The notes below the pieces were generated by a model that saw only the letters and a program-made list of their open reading frames with translations, did no database searches and was not told the origin of the DNA. A stretch of 10,248 nucleotides of DNA from contig CANJXD010000174.1 of NCBI GenBank assembly GCA_947478535.1, positions 1 through 10,248 of the forward strand. Reading direction: 5' to 3'. Position numbers and translations under genes: made by a program. Shown in pieces: positions 1 through 6,448 of the stretch (its first letter is position 1; every line of letters starts with the position of its first letter). The DNA comes from Acetobacteraceae bacterium (GTDB lineage: Bacteria > Pseudomonadota > Alphaproteobacteria > Acetobacterales > Acetobacteraceae).

Positions 1-4
1 CCCC

Positions 5-778
5 ATGCCCCCCCCCATGGATCGACCCGCGCTGATGGCGGCGCTGCGCGCCCGCATCGGCCGGCTGGAACGCACTGGCGCGGCGGCTGCCCTCGCCCGG
101 GCGGAAGCCGGCAGCGTGCTGCTGACCGAAGCCATCGACGCCGCCCTGCCTGGCGGCGGCCTGGCCCGCGCCGCGTTGCATGAGGTGGTGGCGGAGGAAG
201 CCGGTGCCGCTGCGGGTTTCGCCGCGATGCTGCTCGGCCGTGCCGCCGGGGATGGCGGGACGGTGCTGTGGATCGGCCCGGCGCCGGATGCCTGGCCGCC
301 GGGCCTGGCGCGCTACGGGCTTTCCCCCGCCAGCCTGGTGATGGTGCGCGCGCCACGTCCGGCCGATGGGCTCTGGGCGATGGAGGAGGCGCTGCGCTGC
401 ACCGCCGTCGCCGGGGCGCTGCTGATGCTGACGGATATCGACCTGACCGCCGCGCGCCGCCTGCAACTGGCGGCGGAAACGGGCGGCGCTCTCGGCCTGC
501 TGCTGCGGCCGGATATGGCGGAAGGCGGCCCTTCCGCCGCGCTGACGCGCTGGCGCATCGGCGCCCTGCCTGGGTTGGGAGGCGGGTCGGGGAACAGCGC
601 CCATGCGCTGGGCGATCCGCGCTGGCGGATCACGCTGGAACGCTGCCGGGCCGGCCAGCCCCGGGCCTGGAACGCCGCCTGGCGCACCACGCAGGACCGG
701 CTGGATACCGAGGAGGAAGCCGCCTTCTCCAGCCCAGATGCGCGCGCGACCACCGGGGCCGGCAGCAGAAGAGCCTGA
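5..778 (+). CDS. imuA: ImuA-like SOS mutagenesis accessory protein (RecA-fold)
   Basis: Likely ImuA, the RecA-like accessory factor that works with ImuB and DnaE2 in SOS-induced error-prone translesion synthesis in alphaproteobacteria. The 257-residue product has the family's layout: an N-terminal helix (residues 7-35), a conserved LHEVV stretch (58-62), then AGAAAGF (66-72) where RecA has its P-loop. No GKT lysine is present, as in ImuA, so ATP binding should not be assumed. Further on come VLWI (87-90), a Walker-B-like strand LLMLTDID (139-146) and a C-terminal WRITLERCR (207-215). A second in-frame ATG at 17 (MDRPAL) is an equally possible start; the window begins too close to judge a ribosome site or LexA box. 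The usual partner imuB does not follow: the next gene is glmS on the opposite strand, 7 bp away. The family call rests on remembered ImuA sequence features. Confidence 0.85.
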   Translation: MPPPMDRPALMAALRARIGRLERTGAAAALARAEAGSVLLTEAIDAALPGGGLARAALHEVVAEEAGAAAGFAAMLLGRAAGDGGTVLWIGPAPDAWPPGLARYGLSPASLVMVRAPRPADGLWAMEEALRCTAVAGALLMLTDIDLTAARRLQLAAETGGALGLLLRPDMAEGGPSAALTRWRIGALPGLGGGSGNSAHALGDPRWRITLERCRAGQPRAWNAAWRTTQDRLDTEEEAAFSSPDARATTGAGSRRA

Positions 779-785
779 AGCCGGG

Positions 786-2609
786 CTATTCCACCGTCAC
801 GCTTTTCGCGAGGTTGCGCGGCTGGTCCACATCCGTGCCCTTCAGCGCCGCGACGTGATAGGCCAGCAACTGCACCGGGATGGCGTAGAGGATCGGCGCC
901 GCGAAGGGATCGACATCCGGCAGCACGATCACCTGTTCGGCGAAGCGGCGCAGCGCCACGGCGCCGGCGGCATCGGTGAAGGCCATGATCCGCCCACCCC
1001 GCGCCGCCGCTTCCTGCAGGTTGGACGCCGTCTTTTCGAACAGCGGTCCCGAAGGACACAGCGCGATGACGGGCACGGCGCTGTCGATCAGCGCGATAGG
1101 GCCGTGCTTCATCTCACCCGCCGCATAACCTTCGGCGTGAATATAGCTGATTTCCTTGAGTTTTAGTGCGCCTTCCATGGCGATGGGAAACAGCGATCCC
1201 CGACCGAGGAACAGCACATCCCGCGCGCCCATCACCTCCGCCGCCAGATCCTTGATCCGCGCATCCTGTTCCAGAACCTCCGCCGCGTGCCCCGGCACGG
1301 CCAGCAGCGCCTGGGCCAGCCGGCCTTCCTCCAGCGTCGTCATCTCCCGCCGCGCGCGGGCGAAGCCGATGGCGAGGCAGGCGAGGACCGAGAGCTGCGC
1401 CGTGAAGGCCTTGGTGGAGGCGACGCCGATCTCCGGCCCCGCCACCGTCAGCAGCGCGGCATCGGATAGCCGCGCCATGGTGCTTTCCGGCACATTGACG
1501 ATGGAGAGCACCTTCTGCCCGCCATCCCGCAGCAGCCGCAGCGCCGCCATCGTATCCGCCGTCTCCCCGGACTGGGAGACGAGGATCGCCCCGCCGCCCT
1601 CGGCCAGGGGCGGATCGCGGTAGCGGAGTTCGCTGGCCACATCGGCATCACAGGGAATGCGGGCGAGTTGTTCGATCCAATAGCGCCCGACATGGGCGGC
1701 GAGGAAGGCGCTGCCGCAGGCCGAGAGCGTCAGCCGCGGGACCTTCGCGGGGTCGAAGGGCAGGCGCGGCAGGCGGATTTCCAGCGTCCGCGGGTCGAGA
1801 TACTGGCGCAGCGTGTCGCCGATCACCGCCGGGTGCTCATGGAGCTCCTTTTCCATGAAGTGGCGGTAGTTGCCCTTGCCGACAGCGGCGCCGGACACCG
1901 CGGTCTGCACCACCGGGCGTTCCACCGGCCGGTCGGTCGCATCATGGAAGCGGGCGCCGTCCTCCGTGATCTCGACCCAGTCACCTTCTTCCAGATAGGC
2001 GATCCGGCGCGTCAGCGGTGCCAGCGCCAGGGCATCGGAGCCGAGGAACATCTCCCCCTCCCCGAACCCCACGGCGAGCGGCGCGCCTTGCCGGGCGCCG
2101 AGCAGCAGCTTCGGATGACCGGCGAAGATGGCGGCAAGCGCGAAGGCACCGTGCACGCGCTTCAGCGCGGCGGAGAAAGCGGCGGTCGGCGCCAGGCCGG
2201 AGGCCAGCAGGTGATCGAGCAGGCGGACGAAGGTTTCGGTATCCGTCTCCGTCTCGAAATGGGCGCCGGTCGCTTCAAGTTCCGTACGAAGTTCTGCGTG
2301 GTTCTCAATGATTCCATTGTGAACAACGGCCACCCGCGGCGTCGCATGCGGGTGGGCATTGCGTTCCGTCGGCGCGCCATGCGTCGCCCAGCGGGTATGC
2401 CCGATGCCGCTGGTGCCGGGCAGCGGGTCGGCCTGCAGCACCGTGGCGAGGTTGCCAAGCTTACCTTCCGCCCGGCGCCGGTCGATATGGCCGTCCACCA
2501 GCGTCGCGATCCCGGCGCTGTCGTAGCCGCGATATTCAAGGCGCCGCAGCGCATCCAGCAGCAGCGGCCCGGCGGCTTCCCGGCCGATCACTCCGACGAT
2601 CCCGCACAT
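786..2609 (-). CDS. glmS: Glutamine--fructose-6-phosphate aminotransferase (isomerizing)
   Basis: GlmS converts fructose-6-phosphate and glutamine to glucosamine-6-phosphate in the cytoplasm, the entry step to UDP-GlcNAc for peptidoglycan, LPS and amino-sugar polymers. The protein is 607 residues, the normal length. I chose the ATG at 2609 because it gives MCGIVGV, placing the catalytic cysteine at residue 2 after Met removal; the frame is open 35 codons further upstream but those residues look unlike the family. A GAGGGGG ribosome site lies about 11 nt upstream. The glutaminase domain (about 1-220) shows HTRWATHG (71-78), NGIIENH (98-104) and ETDTE (121-125). Two SIS domains follow, with SQSGETADT (345-353), the KLKEISYIHAEGY region (483-495) and the C-terminal signature DQPRNLAKSVTVE (595-607). 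The gene lies 198 bp downstream of the epimerase on the same strand and converges on imuA. Confidence 0.98.
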   Translation of the reverse strand: MCGIVGVIGREAAGPLLLDALRRLEYRGYDSAGIATLVDGHIDRRRAEGKLGNLATVLQADPLPGTSGIGHTRWATHGAPTERNAHPHATPRVAVVHNGIIENHAELRTELEATGAHFETETDTETFVRLLDHLLASGLAPTAAFSAALKRVHGAFALAAIFAGHPKLLLGARQGAPLAVGFGEGEMFLGSDALALAPLTRRIAYLEEGDWVEITEDGARFHDATDRPVERPVVQTAVSGAAVGKGNYRHFMEKELHEHPAVIGDTLRQYLDPRTLEIRLPRLPFDPAKVPRLTLSACGSAFLAAHVGRYWIEQLARIPCDADVASELRYRDPPLAEGGGAILVSQSGETADTMAALRLLRDGGQKVLSIVNVPESTMARLSDAALLTVAGPEIGVASTKAFTAQLSVLACLAIGFARARREMTTLEEGRLAQALLAVPGHAAEVLEQDARIKDLAAEVMGARDVLFLGRGSLFPIAMEGALKLKEISYIHAEGYAAGEMKHGPIALIDSAVPVIALCPSGPLFEKTASNLQEAAARGGRIMAFTDAAGAVALRRFAEQVIVLPDVDPFAAPILYAIPVQLLAYHVAALKGTDVDQPRNLAKSVTVE

Positions 2610-2761
2610 GACGGCAGCTACCCCCTCACGAAAATCATCGCGCAGGCCCGGACTGGCCAAGCCTGCGCGTTGCCGCAGACTACGGTAACGCGCCCGCGTC
2701 GCGGAATGTTGCACCGCAAAAAAATGTCGTCCGCGGCATCATAAGATGCTTCTGCGGATTT
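2610..2761 (-). other. glmS upstream region
   Basis: This is the interval between the epimerase-end repeats and the glmS start. It holds a small inverted repeat, GCATC/GATGC with a 4-nt loop (2736-2749), and an A7 run at 2718-2724 that reads as T7 on the minus strand. The hairpin and T-run are 11 nt apart, so this is not a textbook Rho-independent terminator for the epimerase gene. A TATGAT hexamer on the minus strand (2743-2738) could be a -10 box for glmS, but I see no -35 at the right distance. Whether glmS has its own promoter or is read from the epimerase gene is not decided by the sequence. Confidence 0.3.
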
Positions 2762-2815
2762 CCCGCCCGCTTCAACCGACCCGCCCGCTTCAAGCGACCC
2801 GCCTGCTTCAAGCGA
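2762..2815. repeat. Three tandem 18-bp repeats at the epimerase 3' end
   Basis: There are three adjacent 18-bp units at 2762-2779, 2780-2797 and 2798-2815, with consensus CCCGCCCGCTTCAAGCGA on the plus strand. The first has one change (AACCGA) and the third has one (CCTGC). The third unit overlaps the last codons and the stop of the minus-strand epimerase gene. Because the period is a multiple of three, each unit carries a TGA in the same frame (2810-2808, 2792-2790, 2774-2772), so the gene end is followed by two further in-frame stops. This looks like slipped-strand duplication of the gene's terminal sequence. Confidence 0.9.
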
Positions 2816-3803
2816 AATGCCCGCGCCACCAGGTCACGAAGTGGCCGAGCCCGGTCCGCAGGTCCGTGGTTGGCTGCCAGCCGAAATCCCGCTGCATGGC
2901 GGAGACATCGGCGAAAGTCGCGGGCACGTCGCCCGGCTGCATCGGCAGCAATTCGGTCACGGCCTTCACCCCCAGCAGGTCTTCCAGCATCGCCACCATG
3001 TCCAGCAGCTCCTCCGGATTGCTGTTGCCGATGTTGTAGAGCCGGTGGCCCCCATCGGCAGGCGGGTTGTCCAGCACCGCGATGATGCCGGCGACGATGT
3101 CGCCCACGAAGGTGAAGTCCCGCCGCATCCGGCCTTCATTGAACAGGCGGATCGGGCGGCCCTTCAGCATCGCATCCGTGAACAGCCAATACGCCATGTC
3201 CGGCCGGCCCCAGGGGCCATACACCGTGAAGAAGCGCAGCCCCGTCAGCGGCAGGTGATAGAGCTTGGTATAGACCTTGCTCATCAACTCGCCCGCCGCC
3301 TTGGTCGCGGCGTAGAGCGAGACGGGTTCATCCACCCGGTCCGTCTCCCGGAACTCGCCATCGGTGCGGGACCCATAGACCGAGCTGGTGGAGGCATAGA
3401 CCGTGTGGCGGATGCGCCCCTCGCTACGGCGGACGCCTTCGAGGATGGCGAGGTGTCCGGTGACATTGGCGGCGGTGTAGGCGAAGGGCGCTTCGAGCGA
3501 CCACCGCACGCCCGCCTGGGCGCCGAGATGCGCCACCCGGTCGATCCCCGGATTGGCCCGCATCAAGGCCAGCACCGCCTCATGGTCCGAAAGGTCGAGC
3601 TGGTGGAAGGTAAAGGCGCTTGGTGTCCCCCCGCCGGCCGCCCCCCAACCCGTCAGCGCCGCCAGCCGGGCGCGCTTCAGGGCCGGGTCGTAATAGGGGT
3701 TGAGGTTGTCGATACCGATCACCTGCTCGCCCCGCGCCAGCAGCGCCTGGCACAGATGCGCCCCGATGAAGCCCGCCGCACCAGTGACCAGAACCTGGCT
3801 CAT
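2808..3803 (-). CDS. NAD-dependent nucleotide-sugar epimerase, probable UDP-glucuronate 4-epimerase
   Basis: A 331-residue extended short-chain dehydrogenase/reductase of the size and style of bacterial UDP-glucuronate 4-epimerases (CapI/LspL type), which interconvert UDP-GlcA and UDP-GalA in the cytoplasm. Visible features are the NAD-binding GAAGFIG (8-14), the acidic residue after strand beta-2 (D32 in GIDNLNPYYD), the family signature GAQAGVRWSLE (94-104), the catalytic Ser region ASTSSVYG (137-144), the YxxxK pair Y164/K168, and FFTVYGPWGRPDMA (191-204), typical of glucuronate epimerases. The linker GWGAAGGGTPSA (52-63) is somewhat glycine-rich. The ATG at 3803 is preceded by a G7 run three bases upstream and overlaps the TGA of a short upstream ORF (ATGA). 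Its likely substrate is made by the dehydrogenase encoded at 6449. Other 4-epimerase substrates (UDP-Glc/GlcNAc) are possible, so no gene symbol is given. Confidence 0.9.
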   Translation of the reverse strand: MSQVLVTGAAGFIGAHLCQALLARGEQVIGIDNLNPYYDPALKRARLAALTGWGAAGGGTPSAFTFHQLDLSDHEAVLALMRANPGIDRVAHLGAQAGVRWSLEAPFAYTAANVTGHLAILEGVRRSEGRIRHTVYASTSSVYGSRTDGEFRETDRVDEPVSLYAATKAAGELMSKVYTKLYHLPLTGLRFFTVYGPWGRPDMAYWLFTDAMLKGRPIRLFNEGRMRRDFTFVGDIVAGIIAVLDNPPADGGHRLYNIGNSNPEELLDMVAMLEDLLGVKAVTELLPMQPGDVPATFADVSAMQRDFGWQPTTDLRTGLGHFVTWWRGHFA

Positions 3804-3853
3804 GCGCCCCCCCGAAGCGGCGCGCCGAGGCGGGCGAGGCAGAGAGCGGGCAT
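3800..3853 (-). CDS. Possible 17-codon leader ORF before the epimerase gene
   Basis: Reading leftwards from ATG 3853 gives MPALCLARLGAPLRGGA and a TGA that overlaps the epimerase ATG as ATGA. A purine-rich AAGG lies 6 nt upstream of this ATG; a second in-frame ATG at 3859 would add two residues. The putative -10 box TACAAT at 3885-3880 would start transcripts near 3873, so the ORF would be inside the mRNA. The arrangement fits translational coupling. It could also be chance, since stop-free frames are common at this GC content and nothing shows the peptide is made. Confidence 0.3.
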   Translation of the reverse strand: MPALCLARLGAPLRGGA

Positions 3854-3879
3854 GGTCATCCTTTCCGGCGCGCCATGGA

Positions 3880-3885
3880 ATTGTA
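3880..3885 (-). promoter_or_regulatory. Possible -10 box for the epimerase gene
   Basis: TACAAT on the minus strand matches five of six bases of TATAAT and stands out in a GC-rich intergenic region. A start near 3873 would give a leader of about 70 nt before the epimerase ATG. No convincing -35 is seen 16-18 bp upstream. Confidence 0.3.
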
Positions 3886-3933
3886 CCGCCCGCGAGCCGG
3901 GCATCCCCGATCCCCAGCGCGCCCCGGCCGGGT

Positions 3934-3939
3934 TAGGAT
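3934..3939 (+). promoter_or_regulatory. Possible -10 box for the GT61 gene
   Basis: TAGGAT sits about 30 bp before the chosen ATG at 3968, with a GGAG ribosome site between them (3958-3961, 6-nt spacing). It would form a divergent promoter pair with the epimerase gene. The -35 region is GC-rich and not recognisable. Confidence 0.25.
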
Positions 3940-3967
3940 CGTGAGACCTACCCCACCGGAGCCCCTG

Positions 3968-5146
3968 ATGCCCAGCCCGCCCCCTCCCCTCCGCCGCGAC
4001 CAGGACATCGTCGCCGCCGCGGAGGTCGCGGCGGAAAGCCGGACCCTGGCCCCGGCCTCCACCTATCGCCGTCGCGAACCGGCCTTCGCCAATGTCGAGG
4101 TACTGGCGGCAAGCGATCGCGCCGCGCTGGAGTTGCGCTGGCGCCAGCCGGAGGAAGCGGCGCCGGCCATCCATCTGCACCGTATCGGCCCCTGCCGCGT
4201 GACCTTTCCCGGCGTGGTGCGCCTGGCGGATGGGCGCGTGGTCGCGGAGTCGCTGCACAACCTTCCAGAACCGCGGCGCCAAGCGATGCTGGCCGAGCCG
4301 CCGCGTCCCCATCCCCCGCATGGGGCGGAGGCCGCGCCGCCGGGTGAGACGCCGCTGCTGCTGGCGCGTGCCGGGTCCGGCAATTACGGGCATTGGCTGG
4401 TGGAACATCTCGGCGCCCTGCTGATGCTGCGCCGCCGCTGGCCCGGCATGGCGCCCATCTCGTCGCCCGGAGGAGTGCCCCGAGGGGCGCCCCGGCTGCT
4501 GGTGCATGCGGTGGCCGGCGAGGGGATGCGGCGCGTGCTGGCCGACAGCGCGGCCCTGGCCGGATTGGGCGCGGAGTCGCTGCTGCCGCTGAGGCGCCAG
4601 GCGCTTGATCTGCCATCCCTCCTCGTGCTGACGCCGGGCTCGACGCATCCCACCATGAAACATCCCGCGGTGATCGCGGCGCTGGCTCGCCTGGCCCCCG
4701 CCATCCCGGCCGGGCCGCCGTTGTTCATCCGCCGCACCAGCACCACGAAGCGGGTCCTGCACAACATCGAAGCGGTCGAGGCCGCCGCCCATCGCCTGGG
4801 ATTCGTGACCATCGAGCCCGGGCGCATGACGCTGGCCGAGCAGATCGCGGCCTTCGCCGGCGCCCGCGTCGTCGCCGGGGTCAGCGGCGCGGATTTGACG
4901 AACATCGCCTTCATGCCGCCGCGCGGCCAAGTGGTCTGCCTGCTGCCGGCGACGGGCCGGAACTTCTTCTTCTGGGATCTCTGCTGCCTGCGGCGGCACC
5001 GCTACTGGTCCGTCTTCGGCCCGCCGCTGACCGATCGTGGCGGCGGGCATGATGACTTCACGGTGGATGTGGCGCTGGCCGCCCGCGTCATGGAACGCGC
5101 CCTGGAGCAGGACCGGCGCACCCACGCGGCCGTCACACCGCCGTGA
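3968..5146 (+). CDS. Glycosyltransferase family 61 (DUF563) protein
   Basis: A GT61-type glycosyltransferase, a family that transfers sugars such as xylose or GlcNAc and in bacteria usually sits in capsule, exopolysaccharide or LPS loci. I place the start at ATG 3968 (392 residues) because a GGAG ribosome site lies 6 nt upstream; the frame is open back to an ATG at 3875, but those residues are Pro/Arg-rich and unlike the family. Family features are GNYGHWLVEHL (138-148), the basic LFIRRTSTTKR (252-262), then EPGRMTLAEQIAAFAGAR (283-300), and VAGVSGADLTNIAFMPPRG (302-320), the usual nucleotide-sugar-site motif. In most members I recall, the last motif begins with His-Gly-Ala; here the position is Ser306. 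No membrane segment or signal peptide is visible. The 3' end overlaps the convergent sulfotransferase gene by 14 bp. Donor and acceptor cannot be read from sequence. Confidence 0.87.
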   Translation: MPSPPPPLRRDQDIVAAAEVAAESRTLAPASTYRRREPAFANVEVLAASDRAALELRWRQPEEAAPAIHLHRIGPCRVTFPGVVRLADGRVVAESLHNLPEPRRQAMLAEPPRPHPPHGAEAAPPGETPLLLARAGSGNYGHWLVEHLGALLMLRRRWPGMAPISSPGGVPRGAPRLLVHAVAGEGMRRVLADSAALAGLGAESLLPLRRQALDLPSLLVLTPGSTHPTMKHPAVIAALARLAPAIPAGPPLFIRRTSTTKRVLHNIEAVEAAAHRLGFVTIEPGRMTLAEQIAAFAGARVVAGVSGADLTNIAFMPPRGQVVCLLPATGRNFFFWDLCCLRRHRYWSVFGPPLTDRGGGHDDFTVDVALAARVMERALEQDRRTHAAVTPP

Positions 5147-6038
5147 GCAGGTCCTCAAGTCCGCGCGGCCGCGTCCAGTCCACCCCCGCCGCGTCGCACC
5201 AGCGGGCCTGGCAGAAGGCGATATCCTCCCGGTAGAGGTCGTGCAGCCGCGCCAATTCCTCCGCCGTGACGCGCGGCGCCTGAGCGATCTCGCAGCCCCA
5301 CCGCGCGGCGAGCGCCTGATTGGCCGGCAGGTGGGGGTCGATGCCGAGCGCGCCGTCCTTCACCCGCATCACGAAGCCGGCATGCTCGGCTTCCGCCCGC
5401 GGGGGCGCGACGGGCGCCAGGGCGAGCCGGCGCAGCACATGGTCCATCACCCCAGCCGGGTCCCGGGCGATGCGGTCGAACAGAACGACGATCGGCGCAT
5501 CCTCTCCGAACTGCGCCGTCCAGGCCTGCCAGTGCCGGGCGTAGAAGCCCATGTCGACGACGCCGAACCGGGCGCCGAAGACCGAAAGCCGGTCCTCCGC
5601 CCCGGCGCGGCCGCGCCGGAAATGGTGGAAGAAGGCGGAGACCGCACGCTCCACGGGATGACGGAGCGAGATGACCAGCCGCGTCTCAGCCCCCAGGGTG
5701 CGCAGGACGGAGCCTGGGATATCCGGATTGCCGTTGAGGTAGTGGCGCGACCAGGGGCTTGCCGGGTCCTGCGCCCAGAAATAGCCCGGCGTGCTCTCGC
5801 CGTAGAACAGCTTGCCGATCGCGGGCGGGAAATGCGTGCGGTACTCGTCGAGCCGCTGGTCCCACAGCCGGTCGCCAAACAGGTTCAACTCCTTCCGGCG
5901 GGACATGAAGATGCTGGGATGCTCCGCGAGGCGGCGGTGCAGCCAGGTGGTGCCAGCCTTCTGCGCGCCGATCACCAGCAGGTTGGGCAGGCGCCCCGCC
6001 GTCACCCCAGCCTGCCGCATGCCCAAACCCCTATCCAT
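5133..6038 (-). CDS. PAPS-dependent sulfotransferase family protein
   Basis: A cytoplasmic-type sulfotransferase predicted to move sulfate from PAPS to a hydroxyl or amino group, most often on a carbohydrate. The 301-residue product has the 5'-phosphosulfate loop GAQKAGTTWL (24-33) with Lys27, the conserved KEL (49-51) before NLFGD, GESTPGY (80-86), and the 3'-phosphate-binding segment LVISLRHPVERAVSAFF (121-137) with Arg126 and Ser134. These residues are the known PAPS contacts in the heparan/Nod-factor-like family. The start may be ATG 6038, preceded by GGGGTGATGG, or ATG 6020, seven bases after AGGGG; both leave the conserved core intact. There is no signal peptide. It lies between the GT61 gene (convergent, 14-bp overlap) and ugd (divergent), which suggests the acceptor is the local polysaccharide. 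A lipid or small-molecule acceptor is an alternative. No PAPS synthesis genes are in the window. Confidence 0.88.
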   Translation of the reverse strand: MDRGLGMRQAGVTAGRLPNLLVIGAQKAGTTWLHRRLAEHPSIFMSRRKELNLFGDRLWDQRLDEYRTHFPPAIGKLFYGESTPGYFWAQDPASPWSRHYLNGNPDIPGSVLRTLGAETRLVISLRHPVERAVSAFFHHFRRGRAGAEDRLSVFGARFGVVDMGFYARHWQAWTAQFGEDAPIVVLFDRIARDPAGVMDHVLRRLALAPVAPPRAEAEHAGFVMRVKDGALGIDPHLPANQALAARWGCEIAQAPRVTAEELARLHDLYREDIAFCQARWCDAAGVDWTRPRGLEDLLTAV

Positions 6039-6138
6039 CCATCACCCCGCCGATGCGTCGATGAACGCGGCCCGCGTGCGGCGACCCTGCGTGCGGAGCG
6101 CGGGCGGGGTCAAGCCTCTCCCCCACCCCGCCTTGGCC

Positions 6139-6204
6139 GGACACTGGGGCGGACACCGGGGCAGACACCGGGGGCAGACACAGGGGGGCGGACACAGGGG
6201 GGGC
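6139..6204 (+). repeat. Graded G-tract tandem array (G4-G4-G5-G6-G7)
   Basis: Five tandem units of the form GGACAC(C/A/T)-Gn-C, of 12, 12, 13, 14 and 15 bp. The G-runs lie at 6146-6149, 6158-6161, 6170-6174, 6183-6188 and 6197-6203. Every spacer between runs is exactly 8 nt (CGGACACC, CAGACACC, CAGACACA, CGGACACA), so all the length growth is in the G-runs. Four or more runs of at least four G on one strand could form G-quadruplexes, though 8-nt loops are longer than the usual 7-nt search limit. The G-rich strand is the coding strand of ugd and the template strand of the sulfotransferase gene. Confidence 0.9.
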
Positions 6205-6229
6205 GGACCGCCGCGGCGCCAGGCATGGG

Positions 6230-6247
6230 CGCCACCTTGCGGTGGCG
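6230..6247. repeat. Inverted repeat, 7-bp stem
   Basis: CGCCACC and GGTGGCG flank a 4-nt TTGC loop, downstream of the G-tract array and about 200 bp before ugd. No T-run follows on either strand, so it is not called a terminator. It may be an operator or a chance GC-rich hairpin. Confidence 0.4.
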
Positions 6248-6413
6248 GGATGGCCGGGTTACCGGGGGCGCGGGCCAAGCAGCGACCCTCGCCCCAGCCT
6301 GCGATATCCCCGACCCGGGCTGGCCGCCGCTGGCTGGCAGCGGGCGTTATGCCGGCGGTATGATGCAACGGCTATGCTGATTCCCCTCCGGTCCTGCCGG
6401 CTGGGTCCTGTGT

Positions 6414-6427
6414 CGGGCCAAGGCCCG
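6414..6427. repeat. Palindrome upstream of the ugd ribosome site
   Basis: CGGGCC, two A bases, then GGCCCG form a perfect 6-bp inverted repeat ending 6 nt before the AAGGAG ribosome site (6434-6439). It could be an operator or an mRNA hairpin affecting ugd translation; the function is unknown. Confidence 0.4.
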
Positions 6428-6448
6428 CTCATCAAGGAGAGTCTCATC

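Larger units (their letters stand above)
6039..6448. other. 410-bp divergent intergenic region, sulfotransferase/ugd
   Basis: I see no gene here. It contains the graded G-tract array (6139-6204), a 7-bp stem CGCCACC/GGTGGCG around a TTGC loop (6230-6247), and a perfect hexamer palindrome CGGGCC-AA-GGCCCG (6414-6427) just before the ugd ribosome site. A TATGCT at 6373-6378 could be a -10 box for ugd, but no matching -35 is clear. The ugd frame is open back to 6242, yet that stretch is Arg/Pro/Gly-rich and resembles no Ugd N-terminus. The region must hold the promoters of both divergent genes. Confidence 0.6.

Noticed and set aside
1668..2744. Long plus-strand open frame opposite glmS
   Set aside because: It lies antisense to a full, well-conserved glmS, is rich in Arg, Gln and Gly without family motifs, and is the kind of stop-free frame expected at this GC content.
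2610..2807. glmS ribozyme or riboswitch upstream of glmS
   Set aside because: The glmS ribozyme is known from Gram-positive bacteria; I see no matching structure here, and the organism type makes it unlikely.
3800..5158. Long minus-strand open frame (about 450 codons) opposite the GT61 gene
   Set aside because: The GT61 frame carries clear family motifs; the antisense product is Arg/Gln/His/Gly-rich and low in complexity. Only its last 17-19 codons are kept, as a possible leader ORF.
6242..6448. N-terminal extension of Ugd by 69 codons
   Set aside because: The added residues precede the Rossmann start that normally begins at residue 1-3; the GTG at 6449 has AAGGAG at proper spacing.
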